Source: Bacteroides mediterraneensis (GTDB lineage Bacteria > Bacteroidota > Bacteroidia > Bacteroidales > Bacteroidaceae). Taken from it: a stretch of DNA of 64,000 nucleotides. A program made the translations under genes and the position numbers. The stretch's first letter is position 1; each line of letters begins with the position of its first letter. Under the pieces are notes generated by a model, which saw only the letters and a program-made list of their open reading frames with translations, was not told the DNA's origin and searched no databases. The stretch spans positions 3,596,001 to 3,660,000 of the forward strand of contig NZ_DAJPEN010000001.1 in assembly GCF_025993685.1 (NCBI RefSeq). The letters run 5' to 3'. Of this stretch, positions 1-8,054 are shown in pieces.

Positions 1-522
1 CTTATAAAATCTGTCAGAGGATTTACTCCTCAAATCGGCGAAAACTGTTATCTGGCCGACAACGCCACGATTATTGGCGACGTAGTAATGGGACGAGACT
101 GTAGCGTATGGTTCAATGCCGTACTTCGGGGCGATGTGAACTCCATCCGCATCGGCGACCGAGTGAACATCCAAGACGGCACCGTACTCCACACCTTGTA
201 TGAAAAATCGACTGTGGAAATCGGCAACGACGTATCCATCGGCCACAACGTGACGCTTCACGGAGCCTGCGTACACGACAATGCCCTGATTGGCATGGGG
301 TCTACCCTACTCGACCATGCTGTAGTGGGAGAAGGAGCCATCGTAGCTGCCGGTGCCCTGGTGTTGGCAAACACCGTCATCGAGCCCCACACCCTCTGGG
401 GAGGTGTTCCGGCCAAGTTCATCAAGAAAGTCGATCCGGCACAAAGCAAGGAACTCAACCAGAAAATTGCCAACGGCTACCTGATGTATGCCTCTTGGTT
501 CAAGGAAGAAGAGGCGAAATAA
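1..522 (+). CDS. gamma-carbonic anhydrase family protein (5' end outside window)
   Basis: The reading frame is open from base 1, so the start codon and probably only a few residues lie upstream. The protein is a left-handed beta-helix of hexapeptide repeats typical of the gamma-carbonic anhydrase/YrdA/PaaY family. The conserved Arg and Asp of NAVLRGDVNSIRIGD are present, followed by histidines in GTVLHT, IGHNV and TLHG that match the three zinc ligands of the family. The cytoplasmic enzyme would hydrate CO2, or act as a related metal-dependent hydrolase, since many YrdA-like members have no proven anhydrase activity. The C-terminus has the usual helix (AKFIKKVDPAQ). Family assignment is firm; the substrate is not. 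Confidence 0.9.
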   Translation, partial: LIKSVRGFTPQIGENCYLADNATIIGDVVMGRDCSVWFNAVLRGDVNSIRIGDRVNIQDGTVLHTLYEKSTVEIGNDVSIGHNVTLHGACVHDNALIGMGSTLLDHAVVGEGAIVAAGALVLANTVIEPHTLWGGVPAKFIKKVDPAQSKELNQKIANGYLMYASWFKEEEAK

Positions 523-525
523 ACA

Positions 526-580
526 CAGCCGGTCCCGCAATACGCTATGGTAAAAACCGATGGCTTTGCGAGGCCGGCTG
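526..580. terminator. inverted repeat between convergent genes
   Basis: CAGCCGGTCCCGCAA (526-540) pairs with TTGCGAGGCCGGCTG (566-580) with only two weak positions, around a 25-base loop. It lies just after the anhydrase stop and before the convergent aldolase-like gene. There is no clear T-run on either side, so it may be a bidirectional terminator or an mRNA 3'-end stabiliser. Confidence 0.5.
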
Positions 581-604
581 CCTGATTCCTCTATTTACCG
601 GCGG

Positions 605-1639
605 TTATTTCTTTTTCAGTTCTTCCAGCAATTCCGCTACATCTTCTTCGCGGGTAGCCCAACTGGTCGCGATACGTACCACTGTCGTTCCGTCGGCACG
701 TTTTTCCCAGACTTCAAAGCCCACGCGCTGCACCAGTCTCTCAAACAAACTGTTTTCGAGCGTAACAAACAACTGGTTACTCTGCGGACGAATGAAAAAT
801 GTATAGCCGTATGCCTTCAGACCTTCCACAATCCGCTCCGCCATATCGATGGCATGACGGGCTATCTTTACATACAATCCGTCGGTAAACAAGGTATCGA
901 ACTGCAAGCCCAGCAGACGTCCTTTGGCCAGCAACACGCCCCGCTGCTTGATAATGGTATCAAACTGACGAATCATCCCGGGTTGCGGAATCACCACGGC
1001 TTCTCCAAACAACGCTCCTACCTTAGTTCCTCCGATATAGAAAATATCACACAAGGCAGCGATGTCCTTCAAGGTCACATCCGTACCCCGTGCTGCCAGT
1101 CCGTAACCTAGACGGGCCCCATCCAAAAACAACGGAATCTTATGCTTGCGGCATACGGCAGACAAAGCCTTCAGTTCCTCCAAGGTGTACAGCGTACCGT
1201 ACTCCGTCGGATGCGAAATGTACCCCATTCCCGGTGCCACCATGTGGTCCCAACTCGGGTCTTGATAAAAAGCTGTCACATAACGGTCTACCTCCGCCGC
1301 ATCCAGTTTACCTTCGTGGTGAGGCAAAGCCAGCACCTTATGGCCTCCCGCTTCCACCGCTCCGGCTTCATGCTGGTTGATGTGACCGGTTACAGCCGCA
1401 ATCACACCCTCATACGGACGCAGCACTGCCGTGATGACCGTGGCATTGGTCTGCGTACCTCCCACCATGAAATGCACTTCTGCCTGCGGACAGCCACATG
1501 CCTCCGCAATTTTCCGACGGGCCGAAGCACAATACTCATCCGTGCCGTAACCCGAAGTTTTTTCCATATTCGTCTGACTCAAGCGCTCCAAAATCAACGG
1601 ATGCGCTCCTTCCATGTAATCACTCTTAAAATATTGCAT
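605..1639 (-). CDS. low-specificity L-threonine aldolase-like PLP enzyme
   Basis: 344 residues, the usual length for the fold-type I beta-eliminating lyase/threonine aldolase family. It would cleave L-threonine or other beta-hydroxy amino acids to glycine and an aldehyde in the cytoplasm. Visible family features are the N-terminal KSDYMEGAHP, the cofactor-contacting GGTQTN, the DGARLGYG segment that holds the PLP-ring Asp/Arg, and YIGGTKVGALFGE with the Schiff-base lysine. The start at 1639 lies 18 bases after the response-regulator stop on the same strand, so it may be the last gene of the histidine kinase-regulator transcript. Substrate preference cannot be read from sequence. Confidence 0.85.
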   Translation of the reverse strand: MQYFKSDYMEGAHPLILERLSQTNMEKTSGYGTDEYCASARRKIAEACGCPQAEVHFMVGGTQTNATVITAVLRPYEGVIAAVTGHINQHEAGAVEAGGHKVLALPHHEGKLDAAEVDRYVTAFYQDPSWDHMVAPGMGYISHPTEYGTLYTLEELKALSAVCRKHKIPLFLDGARLGYGLAARGTDVTLKDIAALCDIFYIGGTKVGALFGEAVVIPQPGMIRQFDTIIKQRGVLLAKGRLLGLQFDTLFTDGLYVKIARHAIDMAERIVEGLKAYGYTFFIRPQSNQLFVTLENSLFERLVQRVGFEVWEKRADGTTVVRIATSWATREEDVAELLEELKKK

Positions 1640-1657
1640 ATTCGTTTTGTATTTAAA

Positions 1658-2374
1658 TTAAACTTTTCTTTCTTCCAATATCAAACCGACACCCTTCACG
1701 GTCTTCAGCTCCACTGCCTCATCGTCCGCCAGCAATTTGCGCAGACGCGACACGAAGACATCCAGGCTGCGCGAGGCGAAATAATCCTCCTCCGTATTCC
1801 ACAGACGCGACAAGATAACCTCCCGCCGGACTACCTGCCCCTTGTGCTCGCACAACATACGGAGCAAATCGGCCTCCCGCACCGTCAGCATACGTTCTTC
1901 TCCGCTTTTCTGCTTCAAGACTCCACGTGTGGTATCAAACGAGAACAGTCGCCCGATGGATACCTCCGGCACTTCCTTCTGCACCTGCAGGCCCCGGGTC
2001 AGTTTCAACAAAGCCGTGACATGCGCATGCAGTTCCTCGGCCAGAAAAGGCTTCTTGACATAGTTATTCACACCCAGTTCATAACCTTTCACCACATCTT
2101 TCGGAGATACACGGCCGGAAGTAAACAAGATGGGAATATGCTCATCCTCTTCCCGGATACGTTTCACCATCTCATACCCGTCCATCACCGGCATCTCAAT
2201 ATCGGCCACGATGACATCCGGCTGTTCCGCCTTCCACACCGCCAGTCCTTCCTCACCATTGGCTGCCGTCAGCACTTTATACCCGCCAATCATATCCTCC
2301 AAGCCCCCCTGAATGATATAACACAGGTTCGCATCGTCTTCCACCAACAGCAGTTTGATTATCTGTTCTTCCAT
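1658..2374 (-). CDS. OmpR-family response regulator
   Basis: 238 residues from the ATG at 2374; a longer in-frame start at 2407 would overlap the kinase gene and adds a basic tail not seen in the family. The receiver domain (about 1-120) has the acidic pair in LLVEDD, the phospho-acceptor Asp58 (DVIVADIEMP) and the conserved lysine in YVKKPF. The C-terminal winged helix (about 145-235) carries LTVREADLLRML and SLDVFVSRLRKLL. The start codon follows the kinase stop with a one-base gap, so the pair is translationally coupled. Three TTAAC boxes at 11-bp spacing beyond the kinase gene are the likely DNA target. Confidence 0.93.
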   Translation of the reverse strand: MEEQIIKLLLVEDDANLCYIIQGGLEDMIGGYKVLTAANGEEGLAVWKAEQPDVIVADIEMPVMDGYEMVKRIREEDEHIPILFTSGRVSPKDVVKGYELGVNNYVKKPFLAEELHAHVTALLKLTRGLQVQKEVPEVSIGRLFSFDTTRGVLKQKSGEERMLTVREADLLRMLCEHKGQVVRREVILSRLWNTEEDYFASRSLDVFVSRLRKLLADDEAVELKTVKGVGLILEERKV

Positions 2375-2375
2375 A

Positions 2376-3776
2376 TTATTGTTCCTCTTTTTTATCGTCC
2401 ATGGCACTCTCTGGAGGGAAAACCAACGTAAACCGACTGTATTCGCCCTCCATGCTTTCCAGTGTCACCCGCCCGTCGTGTGCCTCCATAATCCGGAGCA
2501 CATAGTTCAGTCCCAGTCCGAAGCCGGGAGCACCTCCAGAACGGCTGCGCGCACTGGCTTCCGCCCGTTCATATTTCTCAAAAATCTTCCGCTGGTCTTT
2601 CAAAGGAATACCGAAGCCATTGTCGGCCACCATCACACAGACGGTTCCATCAGCTTTCCGTGTCGAAACGAACGTAATCTCCACCGACTCACCCGAATAC
2701 TTCAATGCATTGTCTATCAGGTTACTGAGTGCTTCTTTCAGAAATTCCTCGTCCGCCCAGACCGTCTCCTCCTGCAAATGCCAGACAAACGTCACCGGCT
2801 TGGTTGCCTTCGCCTTGTACTTCTCCGCCAAGTCCTCCAAAATCGGCCGCAGCAAACAATCCGCTTGCTGCAACTTCAATGCATGATTCTCCAGCTTGGA
2901 AAGCGTCAGCACCTTGTTAGTCAACGCCAGCAGATGCTCTCCTTCCTCTTTCACAATACGAAAATAACGTTCCTTCTTTTCCGGCTGTCCGTCCAGACGT
3001 CCGCTTTCCAGAATCTCCGTTCCCATCAGGATGGAACTCAGTGGCGTCTTCATGTCGTGAATCATGGCATACGAGAAATCCTCCCTCATCTTGGCTATCT
3101 TATCCTGCCGGATAATGACACGAATCTGATACACAATACAGATAATGACCAGTACCATAATCAGCACCGTGGCAATCAGCAGCAGCGTCATACGCTGGAA
3201 AATCACCCAATAAGGATTCAGAATCACCCCTTGCAGATAACGAGTATGTGCCATGTCGAGAGCCACCGGTTGCGTTTTCAAGTATTGCTGTCCCTCCAAC
3301 TTTGCCTGTGGAGAGGATGCCCGCAACACATTCCCCAACGAATCCGTCATACAAGTCGACACCTTGGCCGAGATACCGACCGAGTCAAGCAGGTGGGCAT
3401 AAATGGAATCCAAACGATGCAAGGACACATCCATCTTGAACGTATTCAACACCCCTTCCTGCAGGGCGATAAAGACCGCCGATTCGATGAACTGGCGCGT
3501 TTCCGGAGTGGAAGACTGCAGCGTATCGCTGTCCTCCACCTCCTCTTCCAGTTTAAATTGAAAAGTGTATGTAGAATCCTTCTTCCCATGAAATTGTTTC
3601 CAGAGGCTCATCCGACAGAAAGTTTCCTGAAGCGCCGCATCCTTGAAAAGCTCATGACTTTGCCGCATGACATTCTCCCGTGTCAGCTTGTAAGTATTGA
3701 CCAGCCAGACATACTGCAGTTCGACAATCGCAATCAGTCCCACTACCGCAATCCAGCGAATGTGTTTCATCTTCAT
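2376..3776 (-). CDS. membrane sensor histidine kinase
   Basis: 466 residues. A first membrane segment (about 7-25) is followed by a periplasmic region (about 27-190) and a second membrane segment (about 196-216), then the HisKA helix with His240 in AMIHDMKTPLSSI. The ATPase domain shows the N-box SNLIDNALKYS, G1 box VADNGFGIP and G2 box GFGLGLNYV. It is partnered with the downstream OmpR-type regulator and diverges from an outer-membrane receptor gene, which suggests it senses an envelope condition or ligand linked to that receptor. The periplasmic domain matches no domain I recognise. It resembles the second kinase of this window (34877-36304) in layout. Confidence 0.93.
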   Translation of the reverse strand: MKMKHIRWIAVVGLIAIVELQYVWLVNTYKLTRENVMRQSHELFKDAALQETFCRMSLWKQFHGKKDSTYTFQFKLEEEVEDSDTLQSSTPETRQFIESAVFIALQEGVLNTFKMDVSLHRLDSIYAHLLDSVGISAKVSTCMTDSLGNVLRASSPQAKLEGQQYLKTQPVALDMAHTRYLQGVILNPYWVIFQRMTLLLIATVLIMVLVIICIVYQIRVIIRQDKIAKMREDFSYAMIHDMKTPLSSILMGTEILESGRLDGQPEKKERYFRIVKEEGEHLLALTNKVLTLSKLENHALKLQQADCLLRPILEDLAEKYKAKATKPVTFVWHLQEETVWADEEFLKEALSNLIDNALKYSGESVEITFVSTRKADGTVCVMVADNGFGIPLKDQRKIFEKYERAEASARSRSGGAPGFGLGLNYVLRIMEAHDGRVTLESMEGEYSRFTLVFPPESAMDDKKEEQ

Positions 3777-3807
3777 AACCGTATATTCTTCACGTAAACG
3801 AAAGCCA

Positions 3808-3834
3808 TTAACGTAGCGTTAACCTTGCCTTAAC
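3808..3834 (+). promoter_or_regulatory. three TTAAC boxes at exact 11-bp spacing (candidate response-regulator operator)
   Basis: TTAAC occurs at 3808, 3819 and 3830, each 11 bases apart, in the gap between the divergent histidine kinase and receptor genes. OmpR/PhoB-family regulators bind direct repeats with this phasing. The last box ends 22 bases before the -7 element, where a -33 element would sit and where no good TTTG is present, as expected for an activator-dependent promoter. Binding by the adjacent regulator is inferred. Confidence 0.65.
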
Positions 3835-3856
3835 CCAAAAAGCGAAACGGGCTTTT

Positions 3857-3864
3857 TAGTTTTG
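3857..3864 (+). promoter_or_regulatory. -7 element of the receptor promoter
   Basis: TAGTTTTG matches the Bacteroidetes -7 consensus TAnnTTTG and lies 38 bases before the receptor ATG. No TTTG stands at the -33 position; the TTAAC array takes that place. Confidence 0.6.
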
Positions 3865-3902
3865 CAGTGTCAAAGATAATGAAAGATAAAGACACGAACG
3901 AT

Positions 3903-6188
3903 ATGAAAAAGTATTTTTTAGTGAGCATCTTGTTACTGCTCGGTACGATGCTCGGCACAGCCACCGCACAAACTATTACAGGAAAAGTCACCGACCCGTC
4001 CAATCAGCCCATTGACGGGGCTACGGTCGTACTCCAGACACTCGATTCAGTATTTGTAGAAGCCACCATCACGAATACCGACGGCACCTTTCTGCTGAAT
4101 CACCAGCCGACACGCTACCGCCTGCTCTTCCAGCACCTGCTGTATGAAGCCCTGGAAAAAGAGGGAAGTGGAAGAGATGCCGGTACGTTTGTGTTGCAGC
4201 CGAAAGACTACGCCCTTCAGGAGGTCGTGGTAAAAGGCGAACGCCCGCTGGTCACTGTGGAAGGCAGCCGTCTGAGCTACGACATGCCGCAGCTGATTTC
4301 CCAGCGGTTGGTCACCAATGCTTACGAAGCCCTCAAACAGCTTCCGGGCGTGATTGAACAGAACGACGTACTCACCCTGGCCGGAGCAGGCGGCGTCAGT
4401 CTGCTGCTGAACGGCCGTCCCTCGTCCATGACCTACGAACAACTCATCACACTCTTAAAAGGTATGCCGGCCTCGCGCGTGGAAAAAGCGGAAGTGATGT
4501 ACAGCGCTCCTCCACAGTACCACGTACGCGGGGCCGCCATCAACCTCGTACTGAAAGGATACAAGCCCGGGGAAGGAGGATTACAAGGAGAAATCCGCGG
4601 TGAATACAAACAGCAGAAAGAAGCCGGGGGTAACGGAGGGGTCACACTGGCCTATACTTCTCCCAAAGTCGACCTGGATTTCATGTACAACCTTCAAAGC
4701 AGCTACACCCGCGGTTACATCGACTTCCTCGCTCATCATACGGTGAAAGGACAGATGTACGACGTGAACCAGGTGACCGAACATACGGGACGCAGCCTGG
4801 CACATACTCTACGGGCCGGAGGAACCTACAAGTTCGATGCCGACAACTCCCTCGAATTGTCGTACACCACCCAGTTCAGCCCTAACAGTCAGCACCACAG
4901 CCATTCCAGCGGCAGCATCTCCGAATCGTTCAATGATTCCCGCACACACCATCAGATGCACAACGCCGCCTTGAACTACACCTCCGGATTCGGTTTCCGG
5001 GCCGGTGCCGACTATACCAATTTCACCTCAACCGATACCCAGAATTTCTTCGACCGAAGCCCGGAAGAAGTGGAAACCCGTTTCGTCAGCCGTTCCGACC
5101 AGCACATCGACCGCTGGAAAATCTATGCCGACCAAAGCCATTCACTGCCGCACGACTGGACGCTGAACTACGGGACTTCCTTTTCCTACGTGTACAATCG
5201 GAACATACAAGACTATGACTTGCCGGAAATGCAGGGACAGAACCTGTACAACCGCATCCGTGAATATACCTACAACGTCTACGCTGGATTCGACAAGCCG
5301 TTCAACTCCCAATGGACGCTGAGTGCTTCTGCCGCACTGGAATACTATCAAATGCAGAACTACCGGAAATGGGCCGTCTACCCCACTCTCCAGTTGAATT
5401 ACATGCCGTCTGCCTCCCACATTTTCCAGCTGTCCTTCAGTTCCGACAAGACCTACCCCGACTACTGGACACTGAGCGGAGCCACCAGCTATCTGAACGG
5501 CTACAACGAGAGTGTAGGGAATCCCTTCCTCCGCCCTTACACTGAATATGATGCCGACCTGACCTACATTCTGAAAAGCAAGTACATCTTTCAGGTAAGC
5601 TACAGCTATACACCCGACTATTTCATGCAGACCGTCTACCTGGATTCCGACCGTCTGAAAGCCATCTACAACTGGCAAAACTGGGATTACAGTCAGGAGC
5701 TCGCTTTTACTGCCATCCTTCCTTTCAAGGTGGGCAACTGGTGGGACAGCCGCCTCACCCTGCAGGCAAGCTTAAAGCACGACAAGGCCAGCACATACTA
5801 TGATGCGCCTTTCAACCAACAACAATGGGTGGGAGTAGGGCACTGGACACATACCTTCCAGCTCTGCCGCCAACCCAACCTGAAAATGGAAGTCACCGCT
5901 TTCGGACAAACCAAGTCCATACAGGGAAGTTACTACATCCAACCGGTAGCCTTCGTGGATGCAGCCCTGCGCTATACGTTTGCCAAAGACAGGGCTATGC
6001 TCCAACTGAAAGGCAGCGACATTTTCAACACGATGAATCCCAAAACCAGAGTCCGGAACGGGGCACAGTATCTCGACATGAACACGAAAAGCTACCTGCA
6101 GAGCATCACCCTTTCGTTCAGCTATCGTTTTGGCGGATACAAGAAGAAAGAAGTAAAGAAAGTGGATACCTCCCGGTTCGGAAACTAA
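3903..6188 (+). CDS. TonB-dependent receptor-like outer-membrane barrel
   Basis: 761 residues from the ATG at 3903, which begins a clean signal peptide ending near TATAQ; an upstream GTG frame adds only charged residues before it. A carboxypeptidase-like regulatory domain follows (ITGKVTDPSNQPIDGATV), then a plug region (LNGRPSSM, ASRVEKAEVMYSAPP) and a long barrel of aromatic-rich strands ending in LSFSYRFGGYKKK. This is the outer-membrane barrel type common in Bacteroidetes, shorter than SusC. It faces a histidine kinase-regulator pair and probably belongs to that regulon. The ligand is unknown; there is no SusD partner and no riboswitch. Confidence 0.85.
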   Translation: MKKYFLVSILLLLGTMLGTATAQTITGKVTDPSNQPIDGATVVLQTLDSVFVEATITNTDGTFLLNHQPTRYRLLFQHLLYEALEKEGSGRDAGTFVLQPKDYALQEVVVKGERPLVTVEGSRLSYDMPQLISQRLVTNAYEALKQLPGVIEQNDVLTLAGAGGVSLLLNGRPSSMTYEQLITLLKGMPASRVEKAEVMYSAPPQYHVRGAAINLVLKGYKPGEGGLQGEIRGEYKQQKEAGGNGGVTLAYTSPKVDLDFMYNLQSSYTRGYIDFLAHHTVKGQMYDVNQVTEHTGRSLAHTLRAGGTYKFDADNSLELSYTTQFSPNSQHHSHSSGSISESFNDSRTHHQMHNAALNYTSGFGFRAGADYTNFTSTDTQNFFDRSPEEVETRFVSRSDQHIDRWKIYADQSHSLPHDWTLNYGTSFSYVYNRNIQDYDLPEMQGQNLYNRIREYTYNVYAGFDKPFNSQWTLSASAALEYYQMQNYRKWAVYPTLQLNYMPSASHIFQLSFSSDKTYPDYWTLSGATSYLNGYNESVGNPFLRPYTEYDADLTYILKSKYIFQVSYSYTPDYFMQTVYLDSDRLKAIYNWQNWDYSQELAFTAILPFKVGNWWDSRLTLQASLKHDKASTYYDAPFNQQQWVGVGHWTHTFQLCRQPNLKMEVTAFGQTKSIQGSYYIQPVAFVDAALRYTFAKDRAMLQLKGSDIFNTMNPKTRVRNGAQYLDMNTKSYLQSITLSFSYRFGGYKKKEVKKVDTSRFGN

Positions 6189-6272
6189 AACAGTCTCTTG
6201 TCTCACCATAAATATTCAGAAGCAAAACCGACTTTTCTTCTATCATTCTATTTTTTATTTCCGATTTATGTT

Positions 6273-6280
6273 TAACTTTG
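6273..6280 (+). promoter_or_regulatory. -7 promoter element
   Basis: TAACTTTG matches TAnnTTTG, 22 bases before the start codon of the small porin-family gene. The -33 region is only T-rich. Confidence 0.55.
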
Positions 6281-6302
6281 TAAACTCTAAACGAAGAAAA
6301 TT

Positions 6303-6896
6303 ATGAAAAAGTTATTATCGACACTGATGGTGATGGCCTGTCTGGCTCTTGCCATTCCGGCGCAAGCCCAGATAAATTTTGGTGTAAAAGCAGGCCTGAA
6401 TGTTTCCAAGCTGCATCTTTCCAAGGATATAGTCAGCAAAGATAACAGAGCGGGATTTTTTGTAGGTCCGACTGCAGAATTTACATTGCCAGTTTTAGGA
6501 CTGGGCATCGACGGTTCTGTATTGTACAACCAGTTCGGCGTGGATTCAGAAGAAGGTACATCCACTAAAAAAAGTATTGAAATCCCGATTAACCTGAAAT
6601 GGAACATCGGATTCAGCAGCCTGGTAGGAGCATACATAGCAGTAGGTCCGCAATTCGGATTCAACGTGGGTGACCGTTGGTTTAGCAGCATCCAAAACAT
6701 CTGCGAATTCAAGAAAAACACTACCAGTTTCAATGTAGGTGCAGGATTAAAACTGCTCAGCCACCTGCAGGTAGGTGCCAACTATAATTTTGCCTTGAAA
6801 GACAATGGAAAGATACACATGGAAGATTTAGGCGATCTCACCACTATCGGTTTCAAGCAAAACACTTGGCAGGTTTCAGTAGCCTACCTTTTCTAA
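6303..6896 (+). CDS. porin-family outer-membrane beta-barrel protein
   Basis: 197 residues with a signal peptide cleaved near QAQ, then an eight-strand-type small barrel: INFGVKAGLNVSKL at the start, alternating polar/aromatic strands such as GVDSEEGTS, INLKWNIGF and VGAYIAVGPQFGF, and a final strand TWQVSVAYLF that ends in the terminal Phe needed for outer-membrane assembly. It fits the Bacteroidetes outer-membrane beta-barrel family (PF13568 type). It has its own promoter and terminator, so it is a single-gene unit. The role, structural or as an adhesin or porin, cannot be told. Confidence 0.85.
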   Translation: MKKLLSTLMVMACLALAIPAQAQINFGVKAGLNVSKLHLSKDIVSKDNRAGFFVGPTAEFTLPVLGLGIDGSVLYNQFGVDSEEGTSTKKSIEIPINLKWNIGFSSLVGAYIAVGPQFGFNVGDRWFSSIQNICEFKKNTTSFNVGAGLKLLSHLQVGANYNFALKDNGKIHMEDLGDLTTIGFKQNTWQVSVAYLF

Positions 6897-6915
6897 GTCG
6901 CCAAGTATATATTTT

Positions 6916-6965
6916 AAAACCTCCTTTAAAGCCTGTTCAGAACCGCTTTAAAGGAGGTTTTATTT
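6916..6965 (+). terminator. strong intrinsic terminator
   Basis: A perfect 17-bp stem (AAAACCTCCTTTAAAGC, 6916-6932, with 6945-6961) and a 12-base loop, followed by TTTTATTTT. It stands between the convergent porin and oxidoreductase genes and its A/T flanks allow it to work in both directions. Confidence 0.88.
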
Positions 6966-6980
6966 TGTGAATACACACCC

Positions 6981-7964
6981 TTATTCGTTATCACAAGGAT
7001 ATGTCACTCCCCACTCTTTGCGAAGTGCATCCATCTGCTGCATGAGGCGAAGCGTCTCTGCATGCGGCATATAGGGAGATTCCAGCCAACCTTTTTCGAT
7101 GGCTTCCAAAGAAGCATATACCTGATATTCATAACCTGTAATCTGCTGCGGAGCTTCGTACACAGCTACAGTCTGATAGTTGGTATCCAAAATTCGAACC
7201 GACTGTGGGTTGTTGATATTCTCCACAATCAGATGACCTTTGTCGCCCGAGATGACTCCCATACGGTCGGTCGCAGCGTGAATCGTGGCCTGCAAAGCCG
7301 CCATCTTTCCATCTTGGAACAACAGAGTGATGCTTTCCTGTGCATCAACCCCCGTATTGGTTTTCTGACAAACAGAATATACGGAAGCCACTTCCTTACC
7401 GAAATACATGGCGGCAAAGTTGAGCAGATACACTCCCAAGTCCAACAACGCACCTCCCGCCAGCTCCGGACGCAGAATACGTTCTTTCCGATCAATCACA
7501 TACCCCAAATTAGCCGAAAGCGTATAAGGCGTACCGATAACTCCTTCTTCCAGCAGTTCCCGAATCTTCAGTGAAAGAGGCATGTAGCGGGTCCAGATGG
7601 CCTCAGTCAAAAATACCTTCTTATCCTCGGCCAGTTTCAGCAGTTCGGCAGCCTGACGGGCATTGGCGGTGAAAGCCTTTTCACACAACACAGGCTTGCC
7701 TTTTTCGATACACATACGGGCATTATCGTAATGCATGGCATGAGGGGTCGCGATGTAAATCAGGTCTACTTCCGGATCGGAGGCCAGTTCTTCATAACTT
7801 CCGTAAGCCTTTGAGAACTCCCACTTGTCGGCAAAAGCCTGTGCCTTCTCCAACGTACGCGAAGCCACGGCATACCGTTTCACTCCCTTCATTCCACCAA
7901 GGGTGGCCGCCATTTTTGCGGCAATACCGCCACACCCGATAATTCCGATATTATAAATTTTCAT
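6981..7964 (-). CDS. Gfo/Idh/MocA-family NAD(P)-dependent oxidoreductase
   Basis: 327 residues. The N-terminal Rossmann fold has GIIGCGGIAAKMAATL and the sheet motif YIATPHAMHYDNA; the active-site lysine lies in VLCEKAFT, a variant of the EKP motif. The C-terminal alpha/beta domain (about 125-320) forms the substrate pocket. Such enzymes oxidise or reduce a sugar, inositol or related polyol. It is monocistronic, divergent from priA and without sugar-metabolism neighbours, so the substrate is open. Confidence 0.88.
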   Translation of the reverse strand: MKIYNIGIIGCGGIAAKMAATLGGMKGVKRYAVASRTLEKAQAFADKWEFSKAYGSYEELASDPEVDLIYIATPHAMHYDNARMCIEKGKPVLCEKAFTANARQAAELLKLAEDKKVFLTEAIWTRYMPLSLKIRELLEEGVIGTPYTLSANLGYVIDRKERILRPELAGGALLDLGVYLLNFAAMYFGKEVASVYSVCQKTNTGVDAQESITLLFQDGKMAALQATIHAATDRMGVISGDKGHLIVENINNPQSVRILDTNYQTVAVYEAPQQITGYEYQVYASLEAIEKGWLESPYMPHAETLRLMQQMDALRKEWGVTYPCDNE

Positions 7965-7992
7965 CTTCCATTAAATATTAAAAACCATGGCA

Positions 7993-8000
7993 CAAAACTA
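7993..8000 (-). promoter_or_regulatory. -7 promoter element of the oxidoreductase gene
   Basis: On the minus strand TAGTTTTG matches TAnnTTTG, 28 bases before the ATG at 7964. Confidence 0.5.
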
Positions 8001-8042
8001 TAAAAGTTTCAGATGGGAACCAGCTATGTGAGGGGCTTTTTA

Positions 8043-8050
8043 TACCTTTG
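8043..8050 (+). promoter_or_regulatory. -7 promoter element abutting the priA start codon
   Basis: TACCTTTG matches TAnnTTTG and ends only four bases before the ATG at 8055, so transcription should start at or within a base or two of the start codon. There is no room for a ribosome-binding site. Confidence 0.6.
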
Positions 8051-8054
8051 CAGT

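Noticed and set aside
1142..2431. Plus-strand frame across the aldolase-like gene and regulator
   Set aside because: It spans two real minus-strand genes and their boundary and has no recognisable protein features.
2355..3797. Long plus-strand frame opposite the first histidine kinase
   Set aside because: The kinase on the minus strand has every family motif; the opposite frame is low-complexity His/Arg/Gln-rich shadow.
3821..3838. A TTG at 3825 as the -33 element of the receptor promoter
   Set aside because: The spacing to the -7 element is 29 bases, too long for the 19-21 of the Bacteroidetes promoter.
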